From the NCBI RefSeq assembly GCF_024714495.1, contig NZ_JAMZMJ010000018.1, forward strand, positions 34,507 to 98,506: a DNA stretch of 64,000 bases, read 5' to 3'. This DNA is from Marinoscillum pacificum (GTDB taxonomy: Bacteria > Bacteroidota > Bacteroidia > Cytophagales > Cyclobacteriaceae). Position 1 is the first letter of the stretch; the number at the start of each line of letters is the position of its first letter. Shown piece after piece: positions 44,987-52,410 of this stretch. The notes under the pieces are model-generated. The model ran no database searches, was not told where the DNA came from, and worked only from the letters and a program-made list of their open reading frames with translations. Position numbers and translations under genes: made by a program.

Positions 44987-46223
44987 AGCCAAAGCTTCTC
45001 ATAAGCAATGGTACGGTTAATCCCTGATACAAAACGGAACAAACTACTACAATGTAGGTCATGGTGATAATAATATCCTTACCATGAAACTCTGAAAGTG
45101 ATAGCGATAGCGCAATCGGAAGACCTCCACGGAGTGCTCCCCATGTTAAAATAGGGATCGTATTCGGTTTGAAACTCCGCTTGACAGACATCAATTTGAT
45201 TGGTACGAAAACGCTCGTCCATCTTCCGAACAAGACGATGATGACAGCAAAGAATCCTGCTGAGAAATAGTCAAGTCGCCACGGAATCACCAACATTTCC
45301 AAACCTATCAATACGAATAGCATAGCTGCCAGAGATTCTTCCATCAGGTTCCAAAACTTAAATACATAGTCACCTGCAGCGCTACTCACGTATTCGCCTT
45401 TACCTTCATTTCCAATCACCAGTCCCATGACTACAGCGGCTTGTTTCGCAGATACGTGTACAAAATCCGCAAGGAAAGAACCTACCATCACTACAGCGAG
45501 TGTAATGAGAATCTCTACTTCCACTTGATCATTGTCCACATACTTCAACAAACGATAACCCAGATAGCCAAGCATTAAACCGATGAAAATCCCGCCACCA
45601 ATGTCGGCACCAATGATGTATACTGTTTCAAATACAGATAGAGGATGATCTTCTCCAGCATGAGCAATATCTAGTAGCGTAAGAGCTAATACTACAGCTA
45701 CTCCATCGTTAAAGAGGGATTCTCCTTGTATTTTGATTTCTAATTCTTTGGCCAGATTAAACTGCTTGATTGTTTTAGTTACTGCTATTGGATCAGTAGG
45801 AGAGATCAAAGCTCCAAATACCAAACAGTACAGGTAATGAAGGTCTATTCCTATCCAATGCAGCATGTAATAGATCAACGTTCCGATAACGAATGTTGAG
45901 ATCAACACACCTGTAGTCGCTAATACCAGTACTGGAGTACGTTGTTTAGAGAGTTTCTTAAAGTCAATTTGCAATGCCCCGGCAAAGAGCATGAAGGAGA
46001 GTACTACATGATAGAGCACTTCTGCATAGTCATATTCTTCTAATTCGGCGGCTCCAATCTGTAATCCAGGAAATAGGAATCCAGCCAGATACAAGATCAA
46101 AGACAGCACGATGGCCATGATCATCAGTCCTATAGAAGACGGAAGCTTTAGAAAATAGGTATTGACGAATATAAATAACCCAGCTAGGAAAATAAACAGG
46201 GCAATAATGTCGAAAACATGCAT
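44976..46223 (-). CDS. CPA1-type Na+/H+ (or K+/H+) antiporter, NhaP-like
   Basis: The 415-residue protein has about twelve membrane helices. It shows the conserved ion-binding stretch GALISPTDPIAV (the Asp of the cation site), ESLFNDGVAVVLAL and WGALRGGLPIALSLSL, all typical of NhaP/CPA1 antiporters. It has no long cytoplasmic TrkA-C or cNMP tail. The likely role is sodium and pH homeostasis in the cytoplasmic membrane, which fits a marine habitat. A TAnnTTTG element lies upstream on the minus strand. Confidence 0.93.
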   Translation of the reverse strand: MHVFDIIALFIFLAGLFIFVNTYFLKLPSSIGLMIMAIVLSLILYLAGFLFPGLQIGAAELEEYDYAEVLYHVVLSFMLFAGALQIDFKKLSKQRTPVLVLATTGVLISTFVIGTLIYYMLHWIGIDLHYLYCLVFGALISPTDPIAVTKTIKQFNLAKELEIKIQGESLFNDGVAVVLALTLLDIAHAGEDHPLSVFETVYIIGADIGGGIFIGLMLGYLGYRLLKYVDNDQVEVEILITLAVVMVGSFLADFVHVSAKQAAVVMGLVIGNEGKGEYVSSAAGDYVFKFWNLMEESLAAMLFVLIGLEMLVIPWRLDYFSAGFFAVIIVLFGRWTSVFVPIKLMSVKRSFKPNTIPILTWGALRGGLPIALSLSLSEFHGKDIIITMTYIVVVCSVLYQGLTVPLLMRSFGSKD

Positions 46224-46257
46224 AAATATCTGCCGATTTTGGTTGTGGCTTTCACCG

Positions 46258-46265
46258 CAAAATTA
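46258..46265 (-). promoter_or_regulatory. Possible -7 element of the antiporter gene
   Basis: The minus strand reads TAATTTTG, an exact -7 match, about 35 bases before the ATG at 46223. The -33 region is A/T-rich without a good TTTG. Confidence 0.35.
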
Positions 46266-46460
46266 TTTCAAAATAACTTAAATAAATAGGATCAGCTTGT
46301 CTATGGCTTGACCCAACCTGAAATTGTATCAGGCTACGGCTTTGGTGGTTTATCGACATTCTAAGAAAGTCACCTCAATATACCTTTTTTTATGATTTAT
46401 TGCAATGTGCAAAGGTTTTGGTAAGTCAACGAACAATACCCAAATTTACCATATCAAAAG

Positions 46461-47006
46461 ATGCTTATGAATTCACAGTTTCAAACGTACTTTGATCAGC
46501 TAGAGAAAAACAAGGCGCTCACTTGGCAAATGTTGGGCAATGTGGATGAAGCCATGTTTCATTGGAAGAAGGATGAACACACCTGGTCATTGGCACAAAT
46601 ACTGGATCATGTGATTTTTTCAGAAGCGAGTGCCTTAGCTTATTGTCAGAAAAAAATGCTTGCGGGAGATGACATGCCAAATGCAACACTTTTCAATACG
46701 CTGAAAATCAGATTGTACTTTTGGGCTCTTCAGACCAAACTGAAATTCAAAGCGCCCAAACCAATTAGTAATCCCAATAATGACAAGTCTTTGGATGAAA
46801 TGAGGCAGTATTGGAATCAAACAAGGGAAGCATATGTTAGTTTTCTGGATAGTTATCCAGATAAATATTTGAACAAAGCAGTTTTTAGACATCCACTTGC
46901 GGGTAGAATTATGCTTTCTGAGATGCTCAGATTTTTAAACACCCATATAATCCATCACCAGTTTCAGGTCACTCGGACCATTGATTCCTTCGATAAGGCT
47001 TCTTAA
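46461..47006 (+). CDS. DinB-family four-helix protein
   Basis: The 181-residue protein is a DinB/YfiT-like four-helix bundle. The metal-binding histidines are visible in LAQILDHVIFSE (His near residue 50) and at the end in NTHIIHHQFQVTR (HxxxH-type pair near 165-170). TWSLAQILDH is the family hallmark near the N-terminus. Members use a divalent metal and often act as thiol (bacillithiol or mycothiol) transferases. The exact reaction here is unknown. It is a single gene with no operon partner. Confidence 0.88.
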   Translation: MLMNSQFQTYFDQLEKNKALTWQMLGNVDEAMFHWKKDEHTWSLAQILDHVIFSEASALAYCQKKMLAGDDMPNATLFNTLKIRLYFWALQTKLKFKAPKPISNPNNDKSLDEMRQYWNQTREAYVSFLDSYPDKYLNKAVFRHPLAGRIMLSEMLRFLNTHIIHHQFQVTRTIDSFDKAS

Positions 47007-47070
47007 TTCGTGACTTAAATTGCCAATAAATGAACAGGACAATGAGGAGATTGAATAGAATGAAAGGCAT
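46969..47070 (-). CDS. Possible small membrane peptide, 33 residues
   Basis: An ATG at 47070 opens a 33-residue frame with one hydrophobic helix (MPFILFNLLIVLFIYW) followed by a strongly basic tail (KSRIKKPYRR). It overlaps the 3' end of the DinB gene on the other strand. The one-helix plus basic-tail shape is typical of real small proteins, but an A/T-rich intergenic stretch can produce such a frame by chance. Confidence 0.25.
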   Translation of the reverse strand: MPFILFNLLIVLFIYWQFKSRIKKPYRRNQWSE

Positions 47071-47140
47071 AAGCTGATTGGGTTAATGTCAATAATTGGG
47101 TATAATAAATATGTAAAATAATATTTAAATAATTATATAG

Positions 47141-47767
47141 TTGATATCAGTAAAAAACCTCTCACATACATTTTCTGATGGCACGAAACTTACCTTTCCT
47201 GACTGGCAAGTCCAAAAAGGAGATCATTCCTTGATTCTTGGTCCATCTGGAGGAGGAAAAACCACGTTTCTTCATTTGCTATCAGGGTTATTAAAGTCTC
47301 AGGATGGAGAAATTCGGATAGAAGGTGAGAATATCGCCGCAATGAAATCATCTGAATTAGATCATTTCAGAGGTCAGCATATTGGCTTTGTTTTCCAAAA
47401 GCCACATCTGGTGAAAGGGTTGTCGGTCCATGAAAATGTGCTTTTGGCTCCTTTTTTTGGTAAGAAGCCTGAGCGTAAAAGCAAGATTGATGAAGTTTTA
47501 AAGGAGCTGGGCATTGAAGCAATCCGAAATAAAAAGATAAACGAAATCAGTCAGGGACAGGCGCAACGAGTGGCTATCGCCAGAGCGGTTATAAATGAAC
47601 CGGACGTAATCTTTGGAGATGAGCCTACGGCGAGTCTGGATGATGAAAGTTGTCATGCGGTAGTGGACTTATTGCGGAAACAAGCCAATCGATGCAATGC
47701 TACCTTAATTATTGCTACTCATGATAGTAGAGTAAAGTCGGAATTTAAAAACCAGCTGACCTTATGA
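47141..47767 (+). CDS. ABC transporter ATPase, LolD/MacB-like
   Basis: The 208-residue protein has Walker A GPSGGGKTTF, Q-loop VFQKPHLV, signature ISQGQAQRVAIAR, Walker B DVIFGDEPTASLD and the switch His in IATHDSR. An in-frame TAG sits directly upstream (47138-47140) and no internal ATG comes before the Walker A region, so TTG at 47141 is the only sensible start and gives the family-typical beginning MISVKNLSHTF. It overlaps the permease gene by 4 bases (ATGA). With the permease it forms an exporter or mechanotransmission ABC system of the MacB/LolCDE type. Confidence 0.93.
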   Translation: MISVKNLSHTFSDGTKLTFPDWQVQKGDHSLILGPSGGGKTTFLHLLSGLLKSQDGEIRIEGENIAAMKSSELDHFRGQHIGFVFQKPHLVKGLSVHENVLLAPFFGKKPERKSKIDEVLKELGIEAIRNKKINEISQGQAQRVAIARAVINEPDVIFGDEPTASLDDESCHAVVDLLRKQANRCNATLIIATHDSRVKSEFKNQLTL

Positions 47768-49005
47768 ATATTATCTACTTAAGCTATCGAAGCATATTAG
47801 CAAAGCCACTTAGCAGTTTATTGAGTTGGTTATTGCTCACTTTTGGAGTGACAATAGTGGTACTGATCTTGTTGATTTCTAATCAACTGAAAAATGAGAT
47901 TAGTAAGAACTCTCAAGGGATTGATCTAGTGATCGGAGCCAAGGGGAGTCCGCTACAGTTGATTCTTGCGAATGTCTTTCATGTGGATTTTCCTACTGGG
48001 AATATTGGGCTAAAGGAAGCAGCTAAAGTTACCAGAAGCAGATACATCGAATCGGCTATTCCTTTGTCGTTGGGTGATAGTTATCAAAATGCAAGAATTG
48101 TAGGAACTACCAAAGCCTATGCTGATCTATATGGTGGTGAAATTTCGGATGGTGTATGGTTCGAAGGGCCAATGCAAGTGGTTTTAGGAGCGGAAGCCGC
48201 TAGGAAATTGCAATTAAAAATAGGAGATGAATTCCAAAGTCAGCATGGCTTGTCTGATGATGGAGATAGCCACGATGCTCATCCATTTAAAGTGGTGGGT
48301 GTACTAACCACAACCAATACGGTTTTGGACAAGCTCATTCTGACCAGCATACAAAGCATTTGGGAGGTTCATGGTCATGAAGAGGAAGAAGAGCATCATC
48401 ATGAAGAAGCAGATTCATTGGTAGAGATTAGTCATTTGGAAATAGCTGTTACTCAGGAACAATTTGATGAAGAAGAAATTACCGCCATGCTCGTCAAATA
48501 TCGATCTCCGATGGGAGCTGTGATGTTGCCTCGAGCGATTAATTCGGAAAGTAGTTTTCAAGCGGCAAGTCCAGCATTTGAAACTGCCAGGCTGTTCAAT
48601 ATTATTGGAGTAGGGGTGCAGATACTTAACCTATTGGGAATATTGATCATATCCATTTCTGCCATAAGTGTGTTTATTGCGCTTCTAAATTCATTGAAAG
48701 ACAGGAAATATGACATTGCCATCATGCGATCGATGGGAGCTACTCGTTCACAAATATTTAATCACATACTGATAGAAGGTCTTCTGATTACCTTTGTGGG
48801 CGGAATTTCTGGATTGATCATCTCACATGGATTGGTCTATGTGTTGGCATCATCCTTGGAAGGTGTAAACCCACAAGCATTTAATTTCCTAAATGAGGAA
48901 TGGTTTGTGATTTTAGGGTGTTTTGTGATTGGCGCGTTGGCTTCAGTAGTCCCTGCGATCATGGCATTCAAAACGGATATTTCAAAAACATTATCAAAAG
49001 GATAA
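47764..49005 (+). CDS. FtsX-type ABC permease with His-rich periplasmic loop
   Basis: The 413-residue protein has an N-terminal membrane helix (about 18-38), a large periplasmic MacB_PCD-like domain and a C-terminal FtsX block of three helices (about 275-410: ILNLLGILIISISAISVFIALL, DIAIMRSMGATRSQIF). The periplasmic domain holds a cluster HGHEEEEEHHHEEADS at 203-218 and a second His/Asp-rich patch (SDDGDSHDAH, 164-173), which look like metal-binding segments. Such loops are typical of zinc- or copper-handling proteins. Coupled to the ATPase upstream and 3 bases before the DUF3299-like gene. Confidence 0.9.
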   Translation: MNIIYLSYRSILAKPLSSLLSWLLLTFGVTIVVLILLISNQLKNEISKNSQGIDLVIGAKGSPLQLILANVFHVDFPTGNIGLKEAAKVTRSRYIESAIPLSLGDSYQNARIVGTTKAYADLYGGEISDGVWFEGPMQVVLGAEAARKLQLKIGDEFQSQHGLSDDGDSHDAHPFKVVGVLTTTNTVLDKLILTSIQSIWEVHGHEEEEEHHHEEADSLVEISHLEIAVTQEQFDEEEITAMLVKYRSPMGAVMLPRAINSESSFQAASPAFETARLFNIIGVGVQILNLLGILIISISAISVFIALLNSLKDRKYDIAIMRSMGATRSQIFNHILIEGLLITFVGGISGLIISHGLVYVLASSLEGVNPQAFNFLNEEWFVILGCFVIGALASVVPAIMAFKTDISKTLSKG

Positions 49006-49008
49006 CCT

Positions 49009-49437
49009 ATGAAGATATTAGCATTTGTATTCACATTAATGAGTTTTTCGGTGATGGCACAGACGTCTGCTGAAAACTGGAAGACTCTCAGTGGGCTGGA
49101 ATATGAGAAGACGAAAGATGAATACGGTGAGATATTTGTGCCCAAATTTGGTCCAACCATCAAAGCACTAGAAGGTAAAGAAATTACCCTTTCGGGTTAC
49201 ATCATTCCTTTCGAAGGGATGTTCGAGCCGGATCACTTGATCGTGTCTTCCGTACCGGTAGCCTCTTGTTTCTTCTGTGGAGGAGCTGGTCCAGAGTCGG
49301 TAGCTGAAATCTATTTGGATGAGCCAGTGAAGTACACTGCTAAAAAAGTGACTTTTACTGGAAAGCTTACTCTCAATGACTCAGATGTGGATCAATTGAT
49401 GTACATCCTGAAGGAAGCAAAATTGGAATCAGAATAA
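49009..49437 (+). CDS. DUF3299-like exported protein with CxxC motif
   Basis: The 142-residue protein has a signal peptide ending FSVMAQ. Its core (about 45-140) fits DUF3299: FVPKFGPTIKALEGKEITLSGYIIPF, then the conserved VASCFFCGGAGPES with Cys87 and Cys90, then FTGKLTLNDSDVDQLMYILKEA. The CxxC pair next to GGAGP is probably a metal or redox site. It belongs to the ABC transporter operon and may deliver or receive metal in the periplasm (inference). The strand pattern suggests an OB-fold. Confidence 0.85.
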   Translation: MKILAFVFTLMSFSVMAQTSAENWKTLSGLEYEKTKDEYGEIFVPKFGPTIKALEGKEITLSGYIIPFEGMFEPDHLIVSSVPVASCFFCGGAGPESVAEIYLDEPVKYTAKKVTFTGKLTLNDSDVDQLMYILKEAKLESE

Positions 49438-49448
49438 TTTTTTGACCT

Positions 49449-49859
49449 ATGAAATATTTATCAATTATCGCTTTAGTAGCAGTTATGATCAGCTGTTCGT
49501 CACCTCAGAAAAAGACTGAGGAAGCTCAGGAGCCAACCTTGAAAGAAAAGGTGATGATGGTTCATGATGAAGTAATGCCCAAAATGGGAGAGTTGAGAAA
49601 GACTCAGAAAGAGTTACTTGTTTTGGTGGATTCATCAGCTGCAGATTCTGTAGTTGCAGCCAAATACCAGGAGCTTGCTCGTGAGATTGAAGTTGCCAAT
49701 GAGTCTATGATGAATTGGATGAGAAACTTCGAGCCGGATTTTGCAGGTACTCCTGAAGAAGAAGAGGAATATCTACAAGGTGAACTTGAAAAAATAGAAA
49801 CAGTGAAATCAGACATGCTGAAATCACTGGAAGAAGGTAAAAAGGCGCTTACCGAATAA
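49449..49859 (+). CDS. Helical lipoprotein of the ABC operon
   Basis: The 136-residue protein has a lipoprotein signal (ALVAVMISC, Cys16). The mature part is almost wholly alpha-helical and rich in Glu and Lys (LKEKVMMVHDEVMPKMGELRK, EEEEEYLQGELEKIETVK), suggesting a coiled coil or helical bundle. Methionine and histidine pairs (MMVHDEVMPKM, MMNWMRNF) could bind copper or another soft metal. Bacteroidota homologues are often mislabelled 'viral A-type inclusion protein'. It is the last gene of the ABC operon and stops 1 base before the convergent cytochrome gene. Confidence 0.78.
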   Translation: MKYLSIIALVAVMISCSSPQKKTEEAQEPTLKEKVMMVHDEVMPKMGELRKTQKELLVLVDSSAADSVVAAKYQELAREIEVANESMMNWMRNFEPDFAGTPEEEEEYLQGELEKIETVKSDMLKSLEEGKKALTE

Positions 49860-49860
49860 T

Positions 49861-50313
49861 TCAATCATTGCATTTCTTCAGCCAGATGCTTACGTCTCTG
49901 GTTGAAGAAATTCCTGCTTCATTTCCCCAGGAGTTACTCACATAAGTCAGAATTTCAGCTACTTCGATAGGTGTTAAAGTTTCTAAACCAGGCATTGGCT
50001 GACTAAAAACTCTTCCACTGACCGTAATTTCTCCTTCTACTCCATTCTTGATGATACATGCAGCACGCTTTAAGTCGGACATCAAATAATCAGACTTGGC
50101 TAAAGGCGGATATAACTGAGCTAACCCTTCTCCATTCTTTTGGTGGCAATTCGCGCAATGCGTGAGGTACAGTCGTTTTCCCTGTACCATGTATTGACGA
50201 AGACGTACTTCTGTTCTGTGATCCATTTCCTGATCAGAACCGTCGGTAGACTCTTTCCCAGATCCACATGCAGCAAGCAATCCGGCTACTATCAGAATGT
50301 AGAAATACCTCAT
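49861..50313 (-). CDS. Lipid-anchored c-type cytochrome
   Basis: The 150-residue protein has a lipoprotein signal (LIVAGLLAAC, Cys16) and one class I cytochrome c domain. The haem site is THCANCHQKNGEG (Cys53, Cys56, His57). The distal Met is probably in SQPMPGLETLT, followed by the C-terminal helix VAEILTYVSNSWG. It is membrane-bound on the periplasmic side and likely carries electrons to a terminal oxidase or accepts them from a dehydrogenase. Its start overlaps the SCO gene stop (ATGA). Confidence 0.92.
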   Translation of the reverse strand: MRYFYILIVAGLLAACGSGKESTDGSDQEMDHRTEVRLRQYMVQGKRLYLTHCANCHQKNGEGLAQLYPPLAKSDYLMSDLKRAACIIKNGVEGEITVSGRVFSQPMPGLETLTPIEVAEILTYVSNSWGNEAGISSTRDVSIWLKKCND

Positions 50314-50951
50314 TTTCTCTTGGTCAGTCGTTTGATGTCGTTAATCAATACGTCCACTTGCTCTGGGACTGTTCCATCATAAACTCCTCTGATACGGCCT
50401 TTCTTGTCAACCAATAGGAAAGCTCCACTGTGGATGTATCCTCCAGCAGCTTCTTCATCCTCATTTGCTACCACCATGTAACTGGTCTCGCCGATATCAT
50501 AAATTTCATCTTTGTCACCAGTAACGAAATGCCATTTGGAAGACTCTACACCAAGCTTCTCTGCAAAATCATGAAGTACAGCTACGGTATCGTGGGTAGG
50601 ATCTATCGAGTGGCTTAGGATAGCTACTTCAGGATCGTTTTTATATTCTTCATATACTCTGAGCATTTGCTGTTTCATTACAGGACAAATTGTTGGGCAG
50701 GAAGTAAAGAAGAAATCAGCCACATAGACTTGGTTATTGAATGTTGCATTCGTGATGATCGAGCTATCCTGATCTACAAATTCGAAAGGAGCAATGGTAT
50801 GATACAAGGTGTCAGTCACCGTTTTGCCATTCACTTCCCGGTCTACATATTCTTTTTGACCATAGATGGGTAGTTCATAAGATGACTTTACTTCATTGCA
50901 ACCAAATGCAAATAGTGTGATAATTACTGCTAGGGTTGATAATCGCATCAT
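50310..50951 (-). CDS. SCO1/SenC/PrrC-family copper chaperone lipoprotein
   Basis: Taken from the ATG at 50951 (213 residues), which overlaps the hemJ stop as ATGA. A lipoprotein signal is present (VIITLFAFGC, Cys18). The thioredoxin-like domain has the copper-binding CxxxC (Cys85 and Cys89 in FFTSCPTICPVMK) and the third ligand His174 in GYIHSGAFLLVD. SCO proteins deliver copper to, or reduce, the CuA site of cytochrome c oxidase. It is coupled to the cytochrome downstream and hemJ upstream, so the operon supports respiration. Confidence 0.94.
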   Translation of the reverse strand: MMRLSTLAVIITLFAFGCNEVKSSYELPIYGQKEYVDREVNGKTVTDTLYHTIAPFEFVDQDSSIITNATFNNQVYVADFFFTSCPTICPVMKQQMLRVYEEYKNDPEVAILSHSIDPTHDTVAVLHDFAEKLGVESSKWHFVTGDKDEIYDIGETSYMVVANEDEEAAGGYIHSGAFLLVDKKGRIRGVYDGTVPEQVDVLINDIKRLTKRK

Positions 50952-51487
50952 GATGCTTTTTCTCTTAATCGTTTGTAAATTTTTATTGCTAACATCAGCA
51001 AGATCGCAAAGGCAAAGATCCCGATTGTTCCCCAAACCCAACTCAAGGTGTTTTTAAGAACAACGAGGTATACTACTGCCACTAAAATCAATGTTGCCAC
51101 TTCATTCCATAGTCTCAATTGATTCGACGACCATTTGGTTTCTCCTTTTTGGAGTTTTTTGTAAAGAATATGACAAATGATATGGTATATGACCAATAGC
51201 CCGACAAATCCCAATTTTATGTGCATGAACGGCATGCTCAGCCAGCTCGGTTGAATAATCAATAGCCACGGGCCAAAAATCAATGTCAAAATAGCTGAGG
51301 GCCAGGTAATTGCGAACCATAAGCGCTTGGACATGATGGCCAGCTGATTACTCAATATGGAACGTTCAGGCTCGTCTTTTTCTAGTGCTTCCGTTTGATA
51401 GATAAACAGTCTAACGATGTAAAAAAGCCCCGCAAACCAGGTGACTACAAAGATGATATGAAGTGCTTTGACGTTTAAATAGTCCAT
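50948..51487 (-). CDS. hemJ: HemJ-like protoporphyrinogen oxidase (UPF0093/CopD-like)
   Basis: The 179-residue protein has four main membrane helices. It begins VKALHIIFVVTWFAGLFYIVRLFIY, the HemJ (UPF0093) signature with the conserved His10, and has FMHIKLGFVGLL with the second conserved His/Lys region. HemJ oxidises protoporphyrinogen IX to protoporphyrin IX in haem synthesis in bacteria lacking HemG or HemY. The family was earlier annotated as CopD-like. It is the first gene of a translationally coupled operon with SCO and cytochrome c, linking haem supply to respiration. Confidence 0.83.
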   Translation of the reverse strand: MDYLNVKALHIIFVVTWFAGLFYIVRLFIYQTEALEKDEPERSILSNQLAIMSKRLWFAITWPSAILTLIFGPWLLIIQPSWLSMPFMHIKLGFVGLLVIYHIICHILYKKLQKGETKWSSNQLRLWNEVATLILVAVVYLVVLKNTLSWVWGTIGIFAFAILLMLAIKIYKRLREKAS

Positions 51488-51528
51488 GAGTGAGACATTT
51501 TAAGGAGAAATCTTGTTAGACTTACATT

Positions 51529-51563
51529 CGCCTTTTGGCGATGCAAAAGTGCATCTCAAAAGG
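51529..51563. promoter_or_regulatory. Nested palindrome in the hemJ/crp divergent promoter region
   Basis: CCTTTTG (51531-51537) and CAAAAGG (51557-51563) enclose a perfect inner repeat GATGCA (51540-51545)/TGCATC (51550-51555). CGCC-TTTT-GGCG (51529-51540) is a further competing stem. It lies between divergent genes that start at 51487 and 51611. It could be an operator for the Crp/Fnr protein or a leader structure. Confidence 0.4.
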
Positions 51564-51610
51564 GGATTAATCAAACATTTTAGTCATTAGCCAAACTGAA
51601 GCTAGTCATT

Positions 51611-52291
51611 ATGAGTGAAGCAACTAAGCTATGGTACTTTGAAAACGTAGATCTGTTCGAAATTCTATGTCCTAGAAAGACCCCTGGTCTGGAAGAAAAG
51701 CATGAACCGAATGTTTTTGCCAAAGATGAGTTCATTTATTTCCCGGATGAGCAATCCATGAATATTTACATGATCGCTGATGGTCGTGTGAAAATTGGTA
51801 CTTACAGTGATGATGGTAAGGAGATCGTAAAGGCTATTTTGACGAAAGGGGAAATTTTTGGAGAACTGGCTTTAGCAGGAGAGGAGAAGCGTACCGATTT
51901 CGCACAAGCGATGAATACCAATACCAGAGTTTGTCCGATGACTGTAGACAACCTTCAGGACCTGATGAAAGATAACCAGGCGCTCAACCTGAAGATCTTC
52001 AAAATTCTAGGTTTCCGTCTGCGTAAGATGGAGCGAAGAATAGAATCACTGGTTTTTAAAGATGCCAGGACTCGTATTGTCGAGTTTCTGAAAGAAATGG
52101 CGGAAGAGAAAGGTCAGAAAGTGGGCTTTGAAATGATGATCAAAAATCATTTGACTCATAAAGATATTGCTAGCCTAACTGGTACTTCTCGTCAAACGGT
52201 TACTACTGTGATGAATGAACTACGAGAAGAGAATGTCATCACCTTTGATAGACGCAGAATTCTAATAAGAGATATGGCTAAATTGACTTAA
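51611..52291 (+). CDS. Crp/Fnr-family transcriptional regulator
   Basis: The 226-residue protein has a cyclic-nucleotide-binding jelly roll (about 25-140: DGRVKIGTYSDDGKEIVKAIL, KGEIFGELALAGEEKR), a dimer helix and an HTH_Crp domain (about 150-225: HKDIASLTGTSRQTVTTVMNELREENVI). No CxxxC cluster of the Fnr iron-sulfur type is seen near the N-terminus, so it probably binds a small ligand or haem rather than sensing oxygen through a cluster. Divergent from the respiratory hemJ operon, it is a good candidate to control it. A TTGAC...GTCAA palindrome sits at its 3' end. Confidence 0.92.
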   Translation: MSEATKLWYFENVDLFEILCPRKTPGLEEKHEPNVFAKDEFIYFPDEQSMNIYMIADGRVKIGTYSDDGKEIVKAILTKGEIFGELALAGEEKRTDFAQAMNTNTRVCPMTVDNLQDLMKDNQALNLKIFKILGFRLRKMERRIESLVFKDARTRIVEFLKEMAEEKGQKVGFEMMIKNHLTHKDIASLTGTSRQTVTTVMNELREENVITFDRRRILIRDMAKLT

Positions 52292-52303
52292 AGTCAAATT
52301 GAC
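52283..52303. promoter_or_regulatory. Fnr/Crp-like palindromes before the sugar porter gene
   Basis: TTGACTT-A-AAGTCAA (52283-52297) is a perfect palindrome overlapping a second one, GTCAA-A-TTGAC (52293-52303). The half-site TTGAC/GTCAA resembles the Crp/Fnr TTGA...TCAA consensus. It overlaps the crp stop codon and lies 110-130 bases before the next gene. Confidence 0.4.
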
Positions 52304-52410
52304 TATATTGCCAAATCATACCTGATTAAAGACAATAGATACCCCTGTTTTTCGGTGGTATCGTCGTTATTTGGGAAACAAAAGATTGATGTCTTTAACC
52401 TTTAAATGAT

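Noticed and set aside
50948..51487. Copper resistance protein CopD
   Set aside because: The start VKALHIIFVVTWFAGLFY with His10 fits HemJ (UPF0093) better. CopD proteins are longer and have different His positions. The old CopD label comes from a loose superfamily link.
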